A stretch of 64,000 nt of DNA, from NCBI GenBank assembly GCA_019309545.1, contig JAFDGA010000008.1, positions 1-64,000 of the forward strand, written 5' to 3'. Both the position numbers and the translations under genes were made by a program. Below, one piece after another: positions 44,890 through 53,235 of the stretch. The notes under the pieces are model-generated. The model saw only the letters and a program-made list of their open reading frames with translations, ran no database searches and was not told the DNA's origin. This DNA comes from Deltaproteobacteria bacterium (lineage in GTDB: Bacteria > Desulfobacterota > Desulfobaccia > Desulfobaccales > Desulfobaccaceae). Within the stretch, counting starts at the first letter, position 1. Each line of letters starts with the position of its first letter.

Positions 44890-44918
44890 TTGACAAATAT
44901 CATAGTTTCTTATATTTA
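44890..44918 (+). promoter_or_regulatory. sigma-70-type promoter for the aminotransferase gene
   Basis: TTGACA at 44890-44895, with TATATT at 44911-44916 (15-base spacing) or TATTTA at 44913-44918 (17-base spacing) as the -10. The gene starts 40 bases later. Confidence 0.45.
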
Positions 44919-44958
44919 TCAATCTCGGATTACAGATCAGAATAAGGAGAATTAAAAA

Positions 44959-46155
44959 TTGGTTTTGGCAAAACGCATCGGCCAGATTAAACCTTCCCCT
45001 ACTCTGGCCATCGACACCAAATGCAAGGCCCTGGCTGCCCAAGGTGTGGACATCGTCAATTTTGGCATTGGGGAACCAGACTTTGATACTCCGGATAATA
45101 TCTGCCGGGCCGCCATTCAGGCCATCCAGGAAGGTTTTACCCGCTATACTGCGGTCGGTGGCATCCCGGCGTTAAAAGAAGCGATTATCCATAAATTCAA
45201 AAAAGACAATAACCTGGATTACCGGGCCGAAGAGATCGTGGTCTCATGCGGCGGCAAACATTCCCTGTACAATCTTTTTCAAGTGCTGTTCGAAAGGGGC
45301 GATGAGGTCATCGTGCCCGCGCCTTATTGGGTCTCTTATCCGCCCATGCTGCTGTTAGCCGAAGCAGTGCCGGTAATTGTCTCCACCCCGGAAGATAACG
45401 GCTTTAAAATTACTCCCCAGATGTTACGGGAAGTCCTGACCCCGCGCACCAAGGGCCTAATCTTGAACAGCCCTTCCAATCCCACCGGTTCCGTCTATAC
45501 CCGGGAGGAATTGGCGGCCTTGGCAGAAGTGATTCTGGAGCACCATCTTTTCGTAGTCTCAGACGACATTTATGAAAAGATTCTATTCGATGGTCAGGAA
45601 TTTGTCAGCCTCGCCCAATTGGACCCGGAATTAAAGGCCCGGACCTTTGTGCTGAATGGGGTTTCCAAAACTTATGCCATGACCGGCTGGCGCATAGGCT
45701 ACATGGCAGGCCCGGAAACGGTGATCAAGGCGGTGACCAAAATTCAGAGTCAGAGCACCTCTAATCCCAATTCCATTGCCCAGAAAGCCGCGATCGAGGC
45801 CCTGCTCGGCCCCCAAGACTCGGTGGCAGCCATGGTTCAGGAATTTGCCTGGCGCCGGGACGATATCCTCTCCCGGCTGGCCCGGTTACCCGGAGTCAGC
45901 TGTATCCGTCCGGGCGGAGCCTTTTACGTATTTCCCAACTTCTCCCATTATCAGTCCTACTTCCGGCCCGGCCCGGAACAAGGTTTCTCGGACGCCTTGG
46001 CGGATTATCTGCTGGAAGAGGCCCATGTGGCCGTGGTGGCCGGAAGCGGCTTCGGTGAAGACAATTGCATCCGCTTTTCGTATGCTACCTCACGGGAACG
46101 GATCGCTACCGGCCTGGAGCGTTTGGGGCGAGCTTTAGAAAAGTTGAGCAGATAA
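44959..46155 (+). CDS. PLP-dependent class I aminotransferase (aspartate type)
   Basis: A 398-residue fold-type I enzyme. IGEPDFDTPDNI opens the active site, NSPSNPTGSVYTREEL binds substrate, and SKTYAMTGWRIGYMAGP holds the PLP lysine. The C-terminal arginine region is IRFSYATSRERI. It matches aspartate/tyrosine/aromatic aminotransferases of the AspC Ib group. The start is TTG at 44959 with AAGGAGA eight bases before. It is a single gene. Confidence 0.93.
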   Translation: MVLAKRIGQIKPSPTLAIDTKCKALAAQGVDIVNFGIGEPDFDTPDNICRAAIQAIQEGFTRYTAVGGIPALKEAIIHKFKKDNNLDYRAEEIVVSCGGKHSLYNLFQVLFERGDEVIVPAPYWVSYPPMLLLAEAVPVIVSTPEDNGFKITPQMLREVLTPRTKGLILNSPSNPTGSVYTREELAALAEVILEHHLFVVSDDIYEKILFDGQEFVSLAQLDPELKARTFVLNGVSKTYAMTGWRIGYMAGPETVIKAVTKIQSQSTSNPNSIAQKAAIEALLGPQDSVAAMVQEFAWRRDDILSRLARLPGVSCIRPGGAFYVFPNFSHYQSYFRPGPEQGFSDALADYLLEEAHVAVVAGSGFGEDNCIRFSYATSRERIATGLERLGRALEKLSR

Positions 46156-46167
46156 ATTTTTAGGTGT

Positions 46168-46204
46168 CAGCGCGACCGGCCAGAGTGGAAGGGCCGTCGC
46201 GCTG
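46168..46204. other. strong stem-loop between convergent genes
   Basis: CAGCGCGAC at 46168-46176 pairs with GTCGCGCTG at 46196-46204; a further GGCC-GGCC pairing lies inside a one-base bulge. It sits between the aminotransferase gene and the PxxKW gene. No T run follows on either strand, so it is not a standard intrinsic terminator, though it may protect 3' ends. Confidence 0.5.
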
Positions 46205-46220
46205 CACGCCCAGCGAGGGT

Positions 46221-46517
46221 TTACTTACTACTGGCACCCCGCTTAGAGGCTTTGAGCGGATTGAGCCTGGCTGCCTGACCGCCGTTATTGCCGTTCTTCA
46301 TATGGGTGGCCATATTACAGTTACCGTTCCGCCATTTCATCGCCGGGTCCGGGCTGATCATACAGTAGCGCCCAGTTTCCAAATCCAAAATCCGGTCGCA
46401 TCCCTCGCATTTGTCGATGATGGGGTGACACTTACCCCCGTTGAACGTACAACCCTTTTTGGTCATGAAGGCGCACGGATACCCCGCTTTGATAGTTAAA
46501 CAGTCCATGGCACTCAT
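46221..46517 (-). CDS. PxxKW family cysteine-rich protein
   Basis: A 98-residue protein with eight cysteines, including YPCAFMTKKGCTFNGGKC and CEGCDRILDLETGRYC, and the name-giving PAMKW. The spacing suggests one or two iron-sulfur or zinc centres. The PxxKW family is common in deltaproteobacterial sulfate reducers and syntrophs; its function is not known to me. The end is basic and may bind nucleic acid. It has its own promoter. Confidence 0.82.
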   Translation of the reverse strand: MSAMDCLTIKAGYPCAFMTKKGCTFNGGKCHPIIDKCEGCDRILDLETGRYCMISPDPAMKWRNGNCNMATHMKNGNNGGQAARLNPLKASKRGASSK

Positions 46518-46558
46518 CCCCCTTTCTATGGGTAAATTAATTTTTTTAAAATTTTTTT

Positions 46559-46588
46559 AATATATAGTATTAGAAATCGCTTTGTCAA
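46559..46588 (-). promoter_or_regulatory. sigma-70-type promoter for the PxxKW gene
   Basis: On the minus strand, TTGACA at 46588-46583, an 18-base spacer, and TATATT at 46564-46559 (five of six). The start codon lies 42 bases downstream. An AT-rich tract surrounds it. Confidence 0.55.
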
Positions 46589-46679
46589 CTGCGATCCATG
46601 CTAAAATCCATTCCGGCCTTCATGAGAAGTGATCAATGTCCGGAAGGGGTCGGGTTTAAAATCAGGGGCTAGGCCAAAC

Positions 46680-46706
46680 TGAGGCGAAATCCCCCGTTTT
46701 GCCTCA
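46680..46706 (+). other. stem-loop in the leader region of the DUF5701 gene
   Basis: TGAGGC pairs with GCCTCA across a GAAA/TTTT inner stem and a TCCCCCG loop, about ten base pairs. It lies 90 bases before the DUF5701 start. No T run follows. It could be a protein site or an RNA structure. Confidence 0.3.
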
Positions 46707-46796
46707 AACTATGCAGGTTAGAGGGCAACCTGGTTTGTTTAATAATAGGTTAAAATAGAATAAATATCTGGCATGCACTAAGAAGCAGGTCAATCT

Positions 46797-47492
46797 ATGG
46801 ATTTCTTGAAAGAACTTTTTTACCAACAGGTAAACCGGATTATTGCTAATCGGTTTCATCTGGCGGCCGGCCTGAGTCAAGAGGATTTTATCAACAGCTA
46901 TATCAGGCCCTTAGAGCAATTAATGGTTGACATTCATACCGAGACCGAATCAACCGAAGACCGTATTCCCATCCTAATTGTAGTACCTAACAATATAGTC
47001 AGTTTAAGCTATCAATTAAAATCCATCCGAGAGAACCTCAACGATACCCAACTGGAATATATCGTCAGACCTGAATGGTTTAAGAACGCCGAAGGGGTAT
47101 CGACTCCAGACCAACCCTATCTTCTGTTAGATGTCGAGACCGGTTATGCCATGCTAAATACCCCTCCGAAAAAATGCGTTGCCCTTTTCCAAAACCAAGG
47201 AAGATTGCCTTTAACTATTGACGAGGGGTTAGCTCTTATCAAGCAGTTCCCCGAAGTACTGGAAAGCCATTGGATTGATCTGCCTGGCTCGGAATTGATC
47301 CATAAGTGCGCCGGACAGGACGCGCAGCAACGCGGCATGCTCAATGCCTTACCCCCGGGTTTTGCTCTGGCGACCTTTGTTCCGACCCTTTATTACAAAT
47401 ATTATAACAGCCTACGACTTTACTATGTCTATGAGATGACGGAAACTCCCTATTCGGGATCTGCCTCCTGCGCCCGGCGTTTAGCGCTTTAA
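46797..47492 (+). CDS. DUF5701 family protein
   Basis: A 231-residue protein of the DUF5701 type, which I recognise by YLLLDVETGYAMLNTPP, GRLPLTIDEGLALIKQFPEV and the final YSGSASCARR, each matching conserved blocks of that family (known to me mostly in actinobacteria). The middle of the typical end block (WAGNPHTW) is altered here. Function unknown, no membrane segment. It is followed 13 bases later by a methyltransferase-like gene. Confidence 0.7.
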   Translation: MDFLKELFYQQVNRIIANRFHLAAGLSQEDFINSYIRPLEQLMVDIHTETESTEDRIPILIVVPNNIVSLSYQLKSIRENLNDTQLEYIVRPEWFKNAEGVSTPDQPYLLLDVETGYAMLNTPPKKCVALFQNQGRLPLTIDEGLALIKQFPEVLESHWIDLPGSELIHKCAGQDAQQRGMLNALPPGFALATFVPTLYYKYYNSLRLYYVYEMTETPYSGSASCARRLAL

Positions 47493-47505
47493 GGTTTTCC
47501 TGAAA

Positions 47506-48174
47506 GTGATTGACGCGGCCGCGCCGATTCTGACCATTTCCAGGGAGAGCTTAGCAATGACCAGCCCCGCGGTGGCCTTCCTCGGCAAATTCGGGCACAA
47601 CTCTCTTGTCAGCCTTGGTTGCGGCCTGGAGCTTAACCGGCTTGACAATCACCTCCGTCTTATGACCGCCTTGAATCTCACCTACTACGTTGGCATTGAC
47701 TACGGCCCTTCCATCAATCCGTCATCTCCCGACCTATTCATGGACCCTGAGGGGATGACCGACTTGCTGATCGAATATTATCAGGGCGAGCCCCAGAAGT
47801 TCTGGGAGGCTGCTAAACTTTTTCCGAAAACCTGGGTGGAGGAGCTGAACGGTATTCACTGCGCGGTGGTGGTCTGTCAGAGAGTGTACCCATACTGTCG
47901 CTGGGAAGAGCTGATCGCCTCCATGATGCCCAAGCTGGTGCTCCAGGAGGACCTGCACGGCTGCGAAAGACAGCAGCTTCGGCTCCATGGATACGTACGT
48001 ACGTTGAAAAAAATCCACCACTATGGCTTGCAACCATTTCGACCCTGGCCTATTTTCCCGTGGGAACGCAATCTAATCCTCTGGCAGCGCCGAGATCTGG
48101 CTGAGAGGGAGATCCGGCCGGGCCGGTGGCAGGTGCTCCGGCGTCTCCGTGATGTCAAAAAGAGCAGAGTTTAG
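47506..48174 (+). CDS. methyltransferase-like protein of unknown function
   Basis: A 222-residue protein. VSLGCGLELNRLDNHLRLMT followed by YYVGIDYGP resembles motif I and the acidic strand 2 end of SAM-dependent methyltransferases. Later ELIASMMPKLVLQEDLHGC could be motif IV-V. I do not recognise a family and no substrate is visible. The start is GTG at 47506. It lies 13 bases after the DUF5701 gene and is probably co-transcribed. Confidence 0.6.
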   Translation: MIDAAAPILTISRESLAMTSPAVAFLGKFGHNSLVSLGCGLELNRLDNHLRLMTALNLTYYVGIDYGPSINPSSPDLFMDPEGMTDLLIEYYQGEPQKFWEAAKLFPKTWVEELNGIHCAVVVCQRVYPYCRWEELIASMMPKLVLQEDLHGCERQQLRLHGYVRTLKKIHHYGLQPFRPWPIFPWERNLILWQRRDLAEREIRPGRWQVLRRLRDVKKSRV

Positions 48175-48374
48175 TGATCTGATTAGCAATTATCTAATCC
48201 CCAAAATCAACCTGTCCAAAGAATATTAGTTTTATAATCTCGATCTTATCGGAAAATGACGGTTCACCACCGCCCTTGCTGAAATAACTCTCGCCAAGGT
48301 TTGGTCGAGGCCCGTTCGTCAGTAGTCAACCGGATAGAAAACTTCGCCCTCTGCCAAACCCACTCCCCCAACCC

Positions 48375-48493
48375 CTTATTCCGATTAGCTTTCAAATGAG
48401 TAATTTTATCCTTATATCCCCTCTCCCCCGCTGGCGGGGGAGAGGGCGAGGGTGAGGGGGCATTTTAGCTCTTTGATCGCAACTTGGTATTAA
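48375..48493 (+). repeat. 119-nt dispersed repeat, copy 2 (palindromic core)
   Basis: This is the inverted, nearly identical partner of 34824-34942, 13.5 kb away. The core palindrome CCCTCTCCCCCGC-TG-GCGGGGGAGAGGG is perfect here over 13 base pairs. AT-rich ends (ATTTTATCC, CTTGGTATTA) flank it. It has no ORF. The copies differ at a few positions only, so the element spread recently or is kept under selection. Confidence 0.8.
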
Positions 48494-48512
48494 AGGGGGT
48501 TGAAAGGGGAAC

Positions 48513-48555
48513 TTGAGGGGGGCGGAAAGCTGGCAGTTCCCCGCTCCCCCCTCAA
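48513..48555 (+). repeat. long GC-rich hairpin after repeat copy 2
   Basis: TTGAGGGGGG at 48513-48522 pairs perfectly with CCCCCCTCAA at 48546-48555, with further C-G pairs inside. It follows repeat copy 2 by 20 bases. It may be part of a composite repeat; a T run is lacking, so it is not a standard terminator. Confidence 0.6.
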
Positions 48556-48655
48556 ATTATCCTTATTTGAAGCTCCGAGTAATATGATAAATGGCCTTGC
48601 GTTTATCAATGTTTTCAGTTAGGATGCTGAAGGCTGGAAAGGAGAACTCGTCAAG

Positions 48656-49285
48656 ATGGGAATCTCGTCTAAGTCATTGAGTTTTTGCCGCTATATGGTT
48701 CGGGGGGAGGTCCCAGAGGATTTCCTCCCCTGGGTTGACAATTGCTTACAGAAATACCAGTTTCTGGATATTGATGACAGCGCCCAGGAAAAATCTGTAG
48801 GCTGGGTGGAGTTAGGAAATCTATTGGAGACTGATTTCCAGCAGGGGGGCACTCATAAGGGTGAATACCTGGCTTTTTCTCTGCGCATCGATACCCGTAA
48901 AGTCCCGCCCGCGCTGTTCCGTAAACATTATCTGTTGGCCGAATCCACCCAGACCCGGCAACGCTCCCGAGCTTTAAGCCGCACCCAGAAGGCAGAATTG
49001 AAGGAAACCGTAATGCAGGAGCTCCTGCGCCGTCAGATGCCCCAACCGCATCTCTACGATGTGGTCTGGAGCCCGGCCCAAGGACGTTTATGGCTGTTCA
49101 GCACCAGCCCCAAGGTGCGAGAAGTCTTTGAGACTTTATTTCGCGACACCTTTGAACTGGACCTTTATCTCCTTTTTCCCTATACCCTGGCCCAGAGCCT
49201 GATAAAAATGGAATCTCAATGGCAGGCCCTGGAAAGTCTCAGCCCCTCCCTGGGGACTGAAATTTTGTCCGGAGAGCAGGTATGA
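48656..49285 (+). CDS. RdgC-like recombination-associated protein (short form)
   Basis: A 209-residue protein resembling RdgC, which binds duplex DNA as a ring and limits RecA in E. coli. Matching blocks are KSVGWVELGNLLE, the segment LRIDTRKVPPALFRKHY, and SRTQKAELKETVMQELLRRQMP, followed by LYDVVWSPAQGRLWLFSTSP. RdgC of gammaproteobacteria has about 300 residues, so this is a shortened version. It overlaps the next gene by four bases (ATGA), so the two products probably work together. Confidence 0.72.
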   Translation: MGISSKSLSFCRYMVRGEVPEDFLPWVDNCLQKYQFLDIDDSAQEKSVGWVELGNLLETDFQQGGTHKGEYLAFSLRIDTRKVPPALFRKHYLLAESTQTRQRSRALSRTQKAELKETVMQELLRRQMPQPHLYDVVWSPAQGRLWLFSTSPKVREVFETLFRDTFELDLYLLFPYTLAQSLIKMESQWQALESLSPSLGTEILSGEQV

Positions 49286-49818
49286 CTAACATGGATATAG
49301 TGGAGCGGCTGTGGAACTATCGCTTCCTGGGGCGGGAATTCCTAACCTGGCTCTGGTTCAAGAGCGAAGATGATCCTGATGGCACCATCCAATTGCCCGG
49401 GCAAAAACCTCTGTCCCTGGAAGTTGGAGAGAAAATGCGGCTGGAAGTAGGGGAAGGAGAATATTTCCAGAGTCTGGCGGTCCAAGGCAGCCATTCCAAC
49501 CACCAGGAGGCCCGCCTGGGACTACGACAGGGCAAGACTCTGGAGGAGCTGCACCTCAAGGTTACCCGGGAGGACCAAGAGTGGCCTCTGACCCTGAAGG
49601 CAACCACCTTCGAGGTCAAAGGCCTGAAAAACAATACCAGTCATTCCCTTGCCGACGAAGACGATGAAGCCCACTTTTTTGATCAGATGGCCCAGGTTGA
49701 GGAAATTACTGACATCCTCGACGGCCTGTTTGCCGAATTCTTGCGACTCCGCCTGAGCCCGGAGTGGGAGGCAACGGAACTGCCGCGCCTCAAAGCCTGG
49801 ATGGCCGCCGAGGTTTAA
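49282..49818 (+). CDS. uncharacterised partner of the RdgC-like protein
   Basis: A 178-residue protein with no recognised domain. It begins MTNMDIVERLWNYRFLGREF and has a predicted mix of strands and helices, including LSLEVGEKMRLEVGEGEYF and a C-terminal acidic helical end (HFFDQMAQVEEITDIL, FLRLRLSPEWEATELPRLKAW). The ATG overlaps the rdgC-like stop. The next gene, mutM, follows six bases later. The context (recombination, base excision) suggests DNA metabolism. Confidence 0.65.
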   Translation: MTNMDIVERLWNYRFLGREFLTWLWFKSEDDPDGTIQLPGQKPLSLEVGEKMRLEVGEGEYFQSLAVQGSHSNHQEARLGLRQGKTLEELHLKVTREDQEWPLTLKATTFEVKGLKNNTSHSLADEDDEAHFFDQMAQVEEITDILDGLFAEFLRLRLSPEWEATELPRLKAWMAAEV

Positions 49819-49824
49819 AGTCCC

Positions 49825-50673
49825 ATGCCAGAAGGACCTGAGGTCGAGGTCATTCGCCGGGGATTGGCATTACATCTCCCCGGAGGGCGGATTACCGCTC
49901 TGACTATAGGGCAAAAGCGGCTGCGGCAACAATCCTCCCGGGAAGAATTGGCAAGATGGACGATCGGGCATACCATTGAGAAACTTTCCCGACGGGGTAA
50001 ATATCTCTTACTCCACCTGGAGCAAGGGGCAACCCTGCTGATTCATCTGGGGATGAGCGGCAGCTTGCTGCTGTTTGACACCCCCTCCCCTGCCCTACCC
50101 CACGGACATATCATCCTTCACCTGGATGACGGCCACGCACTGGTTTTTCAGGATGCCAGACGATTTGGCCAGTTTCTTATCTATCCTCCCGGAGTCAAGC
50201 CTCTGCCTCTGGCCGCGGTGGGGCTGGAGCCTTTTTCCCGACGTCTTACCCCGGACCGCCTCCTGGAGCTCACCCGGGGGCACCAGCGGCCCATCAAGAA
50301 TTTCATGTTAGATGGGCGGATTATCGCCGGCATCGGCAACATCTACGCCAGCGAAATTCTCTTTGCTGCCCGCCTCCATCCCCAGACCCCGGTAGGGCAG
50401 CTAACCAGGGAGGACTGGCAGACCCTGATCAAGGCCATGCGCCGCATTTTACGGGCTGCCATCCGCCTGGGAGGGACCACCATTGCCGACTTTAAGAACA
50501 GCCAGGGGGAGAGCGGCAGGTTCCATCCTCAACTTAAGGTATATGGCCGGGCCGGGGAACACTGTCCTCGCTGTGGCACCCCGATTGAGCGTTTGGTCCA
50601 GGCCGGTCGCAGCAGTTTTTTCTGCCCCGGTTGTCAGATTCTCCACCCAGAACCCCGGATTAAATCGTACTAA
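49825..50673 (+). CDS. mutM: formamidopyrimidine-DNA glycosylase
   Basis: A 282-residue protein. MPEGPEVEVIRRGL carries the catalytic proline and glutamate after removal of the start methionine; HLGMSGSLLL, GIGNIYASEILF and the zinc finger CPRCGTPIERLVQAGRSSFFCPGCQ-type end complete it. It removes 8-oxoguanine and other oxidised purines. The start lies six bases after the previous stop, so it is the third gene of the rdgC-like unit. Confidence 0.96.
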   Translation: MPEGPEVEVIRRGLALHLPGGRITALTIGQKRLRQQSSREELARWTIGHTIEKLSRRGKYLLLHLEQGATLLIHLGMSGSLLLFDTPSPALPHGHIILHLDDGHALVFQDARRFGQFLIYPPGVKPLPLAAVGLEPFSRRLTPDRLLELTRGHQRPIKNFMLDGRIIAGIGNIYASEILFAARLHPQTPVGQLTREDWQTLIKAMRRILRAAIRLGGTTIADFKNSQGESGRFHPQLKVYGRAGEHCPRCGTPIERLVQAGRSSFFCPGCQILHPEPRIKSY

Positions 50674-50694
50674 CCATTAATTCACTAAAAATCC

Positions 50695-50723
50695 TTGATT
50701 TTTGGTTTAAAAATAAACATAAT
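50695..50723 (+). promoter_or_regulatory. sigma-70-type promoter for rpmE
   Basis: TTGATT at 50695-50700, a 17-base spacer, and CATAAT at 50718-50723 (five of six). It lies 39 bases before the rpmE start, in an AT-rich stretch. Confidence 0.4.
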
Positions 50724-50762
50724 TATAAAGATTAGTAAAAAATGGAGGGAACAGTATTACTG

Positions 50763-50996
50763 ATGAAAAAGGATATCCATCCCAAATATTATCAGACCAC
50801 AGTGCGTTGTGCCTGTGGCCATGAATTTGTCACCGGCTCTACTCAGGAGAATATCCGGGTGGAGATTTGCTCCAAGTGCCACCCTTTCTTTACCGGCAAA
50901 CAGAAGTTGGTGGACTCCACCGGCCAGGTGGATCGGTTTTTGCGGAAATACTCTAAGGTTCAGAATCAAGCTGCAGAAGGCGAAGCCGCGGAGTAA
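50763..50996 (+). CDS. rpmE: 50S ribosomal protein L31
   Basis: A 77-residue protein. [20 protein letters not shown] is the usual opening, and the four zinc cysteines are in CACGHEF and [10 protein letters not shown], so this is the zinc-containing type. The start at 50763 gives the family N terminus; the ribosome site GGAGGG is 13 bases upstream, a little far. An ATG at 50742 would add seven residues. It begins the rpmE-DUF1385-prfA-prmC order common in bacteria. Confidence 0.93.
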   Translation: MKKDIHPKYYQTTVRCACGHEFVTGSTQENIRVEICSKCHPFFTGKQKLVDSTGQVDRFLRKYSKVQNQAAEGEAAE

Positions 50997-51002
50997 TCGG
51001 CG

Positions 51003-51938
51003 ATGCCAGATTTTCCCGTGGGCGGGCAGGCAGTCATTGAGGGCGTGATGATGCGCGCTCCCCACATGATGACCATTGCGGTCCGCAAGCCTGACGGGTC
51101 AATAATCGTAAGGGCAGACCGTCTCAAGCTGTTGGGCGACCGCCTCCCCTGGTTGCGCTGGCCTTTTTTACGGGGGCCAATCGTTCTGTGGGAATCCCTG
51201 CTCTACGGCCTCCAGGCCCTGACCTTTTCGGCCCAGGCCGCCGTAGAGGAAGATGAGGAACAACTCGGGTCCGGGGCGCTGATCCTGACGGTAATCGCCG
51301 CCTTTGCGCTGGCGCTGTTTTTTTTCGGACTGCTGCCGCATTATCTGAGCGGTCTGATCGGCCGCCTGTGGGGCGAGGAGTTAAGTACCGATACCTTGGC
51401 CTTCCATGTCATCGACGGCCTGCTCAAGATCGGATTTTTCCTGTTATATGTCTGGTCCATATCCCTTTTCCAAGAAGTTCGACGGGTATTTGAATATCAT
51501 GGTGCAGAGCATAAATCGATCTTTACTTATGAGGCTGGACAGGCCCTCACCCTGGAAAATGCCCGGCAGCACCAGATCATGCATCCCCGCTGCGGCACCT
51601 CGTTCATTCTGGTAGTGCTGCTGCTCAGTATTTTTCTGTTTGCGGCGCTATTTCCGCTGGTACCCGGCCTGAGCGGTTGGGGACGCTGGCTAGATCTACT
51701 CCTGCAGGTAGGTCTAAAAATCATCCTCATGATCCCCATCGCGGCGCTGTCCTATGAAGTCATCCGCTTCGGTGGGCGCCATGCCGACCATCCCCTCATG
51801 AGACTGGTGCTGTGGCCAGGACTGATGACCCAACACCTTACTGCCCGTGAACCCGCCGACGATCAGTTGGAGGTGGCTCTGGCAGCCCTGCGCGCCGCCA
51901 TCCACGGTGAACAGGAAGTCTTGCAAACCCCTGGTTAA
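51003..51938 (+). CDS. DUF1385 membrane protein
   Basis: A 311-residue protein with four membrane segments. The DUF1385 signatures are [17 protein letters not shown] and the later [18 protein letters not shown] plus [12 protein letters not shown]. It regularly sits between rpmE and prfA in many bacteria. Function is unknown, but histidine and cysteine pattern (HGAEH, MHPRCG) suggests a metal site. It starts six bases after rpmE. Confidence 0.9.
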   Translation: MPDFPVGGQAVIEGVMMRAPHMMTIAVRKPDGSIIVRADRLKLLGDRLPWLRWPFLRGPIVLWESLLYGLQALTFSAQAAVEEDEEQLGSGALILTVIAAFALALFFFGLLPHYLSGLIGRLWGEELSTDTLAFHVIDGLLKIGFFLLYVWSISLFQEVRRVFEYHGAEHKSIFTYEAGQALTLENARQHQIMHPRCGTSFILVVLLLSIFLFAALFPLVPGLSGWGRWLDLLLQVGLKIILMIPIAALSYEVIRFGGRHADHPLMRLVLWPGLMTQHLTAREPADDQLEVALAALRAAIHGEQEVLQTPG

Positions 51939-51996
51939 AGGGACCGCGGCGGCCTTAACTTTCCTAACATTTATTATCCAGGGTGGAATCGGTAAC

Positions 51997-52025
51997 TTGC
52001 GGCCCAAAGCCGTCTGTTTTATAAT
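51997..52025 (+). promoter_or_regulatory. sigma-70-type promoter for prfA
   Basis: TTGCGG at 51997-52002, a 17-base spacer and a perfect TATAAT at 52020-52025. Transcription would start near 52032, giving a 130-base leader to prfA. Confidence 0.55.
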
Positions 52026-52031
52026 ATAATT

Positions 52032-52161
52032 ATAATTTGCAGCATTAAGAAAAATACTTGGGGAAAGGGCCGGAGGACTACCGGCCCCCGCCCTTCCCTC
52101 AAACTCCCCTCCCACCCCCCTTACGGGGTAGGGAAGAGGGTTTTTTTGACCCCGATTCATT
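52032..52161 (+). promoter_or_regulatory. prfA leader with a hairpin and a terminator-like structure
   Basis: The leader holds a perfect seven-base-pair hairpin, GGGCCGG 52067-52073 with CCGGCCC 52081-52087. A second structure pairs TTCCCT near 52095 with AGGGAA near 52131, with CCCC/GGGG inside, and a run of seven T follows at 52141-52147. This looks like an intrinsic terminator placed 14 bases before the prfA ATG. It could end DUF1385 transcripts or attenuate prfA. No good ribosome site precedes prfA. Confidence 0.45.
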
Positions 52162-53235
52162 ATGTTTATCGAACGCTTGCAAGCCATCGAAGATAAATTC
52201 CAGGGACTGGAAGCCTGCCTGAGCAATCCTGAGATCATCAAAGATCAGGAGCGTTATCAGCAATATGCCCGGGAACACGCTGAGTTAATGCCGTTGATTC
52301 AAACCTTTCGGCGCTATCAACAGGTCCGCCAGGAGTTGGAATCTAACCAAGTCCTGTTAAAAGAGGAGACCGACGAGGAATTCAAGGCCCTGGCCCGGGA
52401 AGAGATTCAGCAGCTGCGAGCCCAATTGCTGGAATTAGAGGAAGAACTGCGGTTACATTTACTCCCCAAAGATCCCAATGATGCCCGGAACATTCTTCTC
52501 GAAATCCGGGCCGGCACCGGAGGCGAGGAAGCAGCCCTGTTTGTCGCCGATCTTTTCCGGATGTATAGCCGCTATGCTGAAAATAAGGGTTGGAAGGTCG
52601 AAGTGCTGAGTCATAGCCCCACAGGCATGGGTGGACTGAAAGAGATCATTGCCTTGATCTCGGGCCAACGGGTTTATAGCCGCTTAAAATTTGAGAGTGG
52701 AGTGCACCGGGTGCAGCGAGTGCCGGTCACCGAATCCCAGGGCCGGATTCACACCTCGGCGGTCACCGTGGCCATCTTGCCGGAGGCCGAAGAAGTTGAC
52801 GTCCAGATTAACCCGGAGGAAATCCGGGTGGATGTCTTCCGCTCCTCTGGCCCCGGGGGGCAAAGCGTCAACACCACTGATTCGGCGGTGCGCGTTACCC
52901 ATTTGCCCACCGGTCTGGTGGTTTCTTGTCAGGATGAAAAATCCCAGCATAAAAACAAAGCCAAGGCCTTGAAGGTGCTTAGAGCTCGCCTGTTGGATCT
53001 AAAACAGCGGGAACAGCGGCAAAAAATTGCCCAGGACCGCAAGACCCAGGTCGGCACTGGTGATCGCAGCGAACGCATCCGCACCTATAATTTCCCCCAG
53101 GGGCGCATCACTGACCACCGCCCCGGACTTACTCTTTACCGTCTGGAGGATATTCTGGCCGGGAATCTGGATGAACTGCTTGATGCCTTGAACACCTATC
53201 ACCGCAGCACGGCCCTGAAACAGCAGGTCGGATGA
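52162..53235 (+). CDS. prfA: peptide chain release factor 1
   Basis: A 357-residue class I release factor. The GGQ motif is in [17 protein letters not shown]. The stop-codon-recognition region is in the central domain, with [20 protein letters not shown]-type surroundings. RF1 releases peptides at UAA and UAG. It overlaps prmC, the enzyme that methylates its GGQ glutamine, by four bases (ATGA). Confidence 0.97.
   Translation: MFIERLQAIEDKFQGLEACLSNPEIIKDQERYQQYAREHAELMPLIQTFRRYQQVRQELESNQVLLKEETDEEFKALAREEIQQLRAQLLELEEELRLHLLPKDPNDARNILLEIRAGTGGEEAALFVADLFRMYSRYAENKGWKVEVLSHSPTGMGGLKEIIALISGQRVYSRLKFESGVHRVQRVPVTESQGRIHTSAVTVAILPEAEEVDVQINPEEIRVDVFRSSGPGGQSVNTTDSAVRVTHLPTGLVVSCQDEKSQHKNKAKALKVLRARLLDLKQREQRQKIAQDRKTQVGTGDRSERIRTYNFPQGRITDHRPGLTLYRLEDILAGNLDELLDALNTYHRSTALKQQVG

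Larger units (their letters stand above)
48175..48655. other. 481-base intergenic region with repeats
   Basis: No gene is seen. The region contains the second copy of the 119-nt repeat (48375-48493), then a G-rich tract (48495-48525) and a long hairpin at 48513-48555. The first 200 bases show nothing recognisable. The promoter of the rdgC-like gene should lie near its end. Confidence 0.6.
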
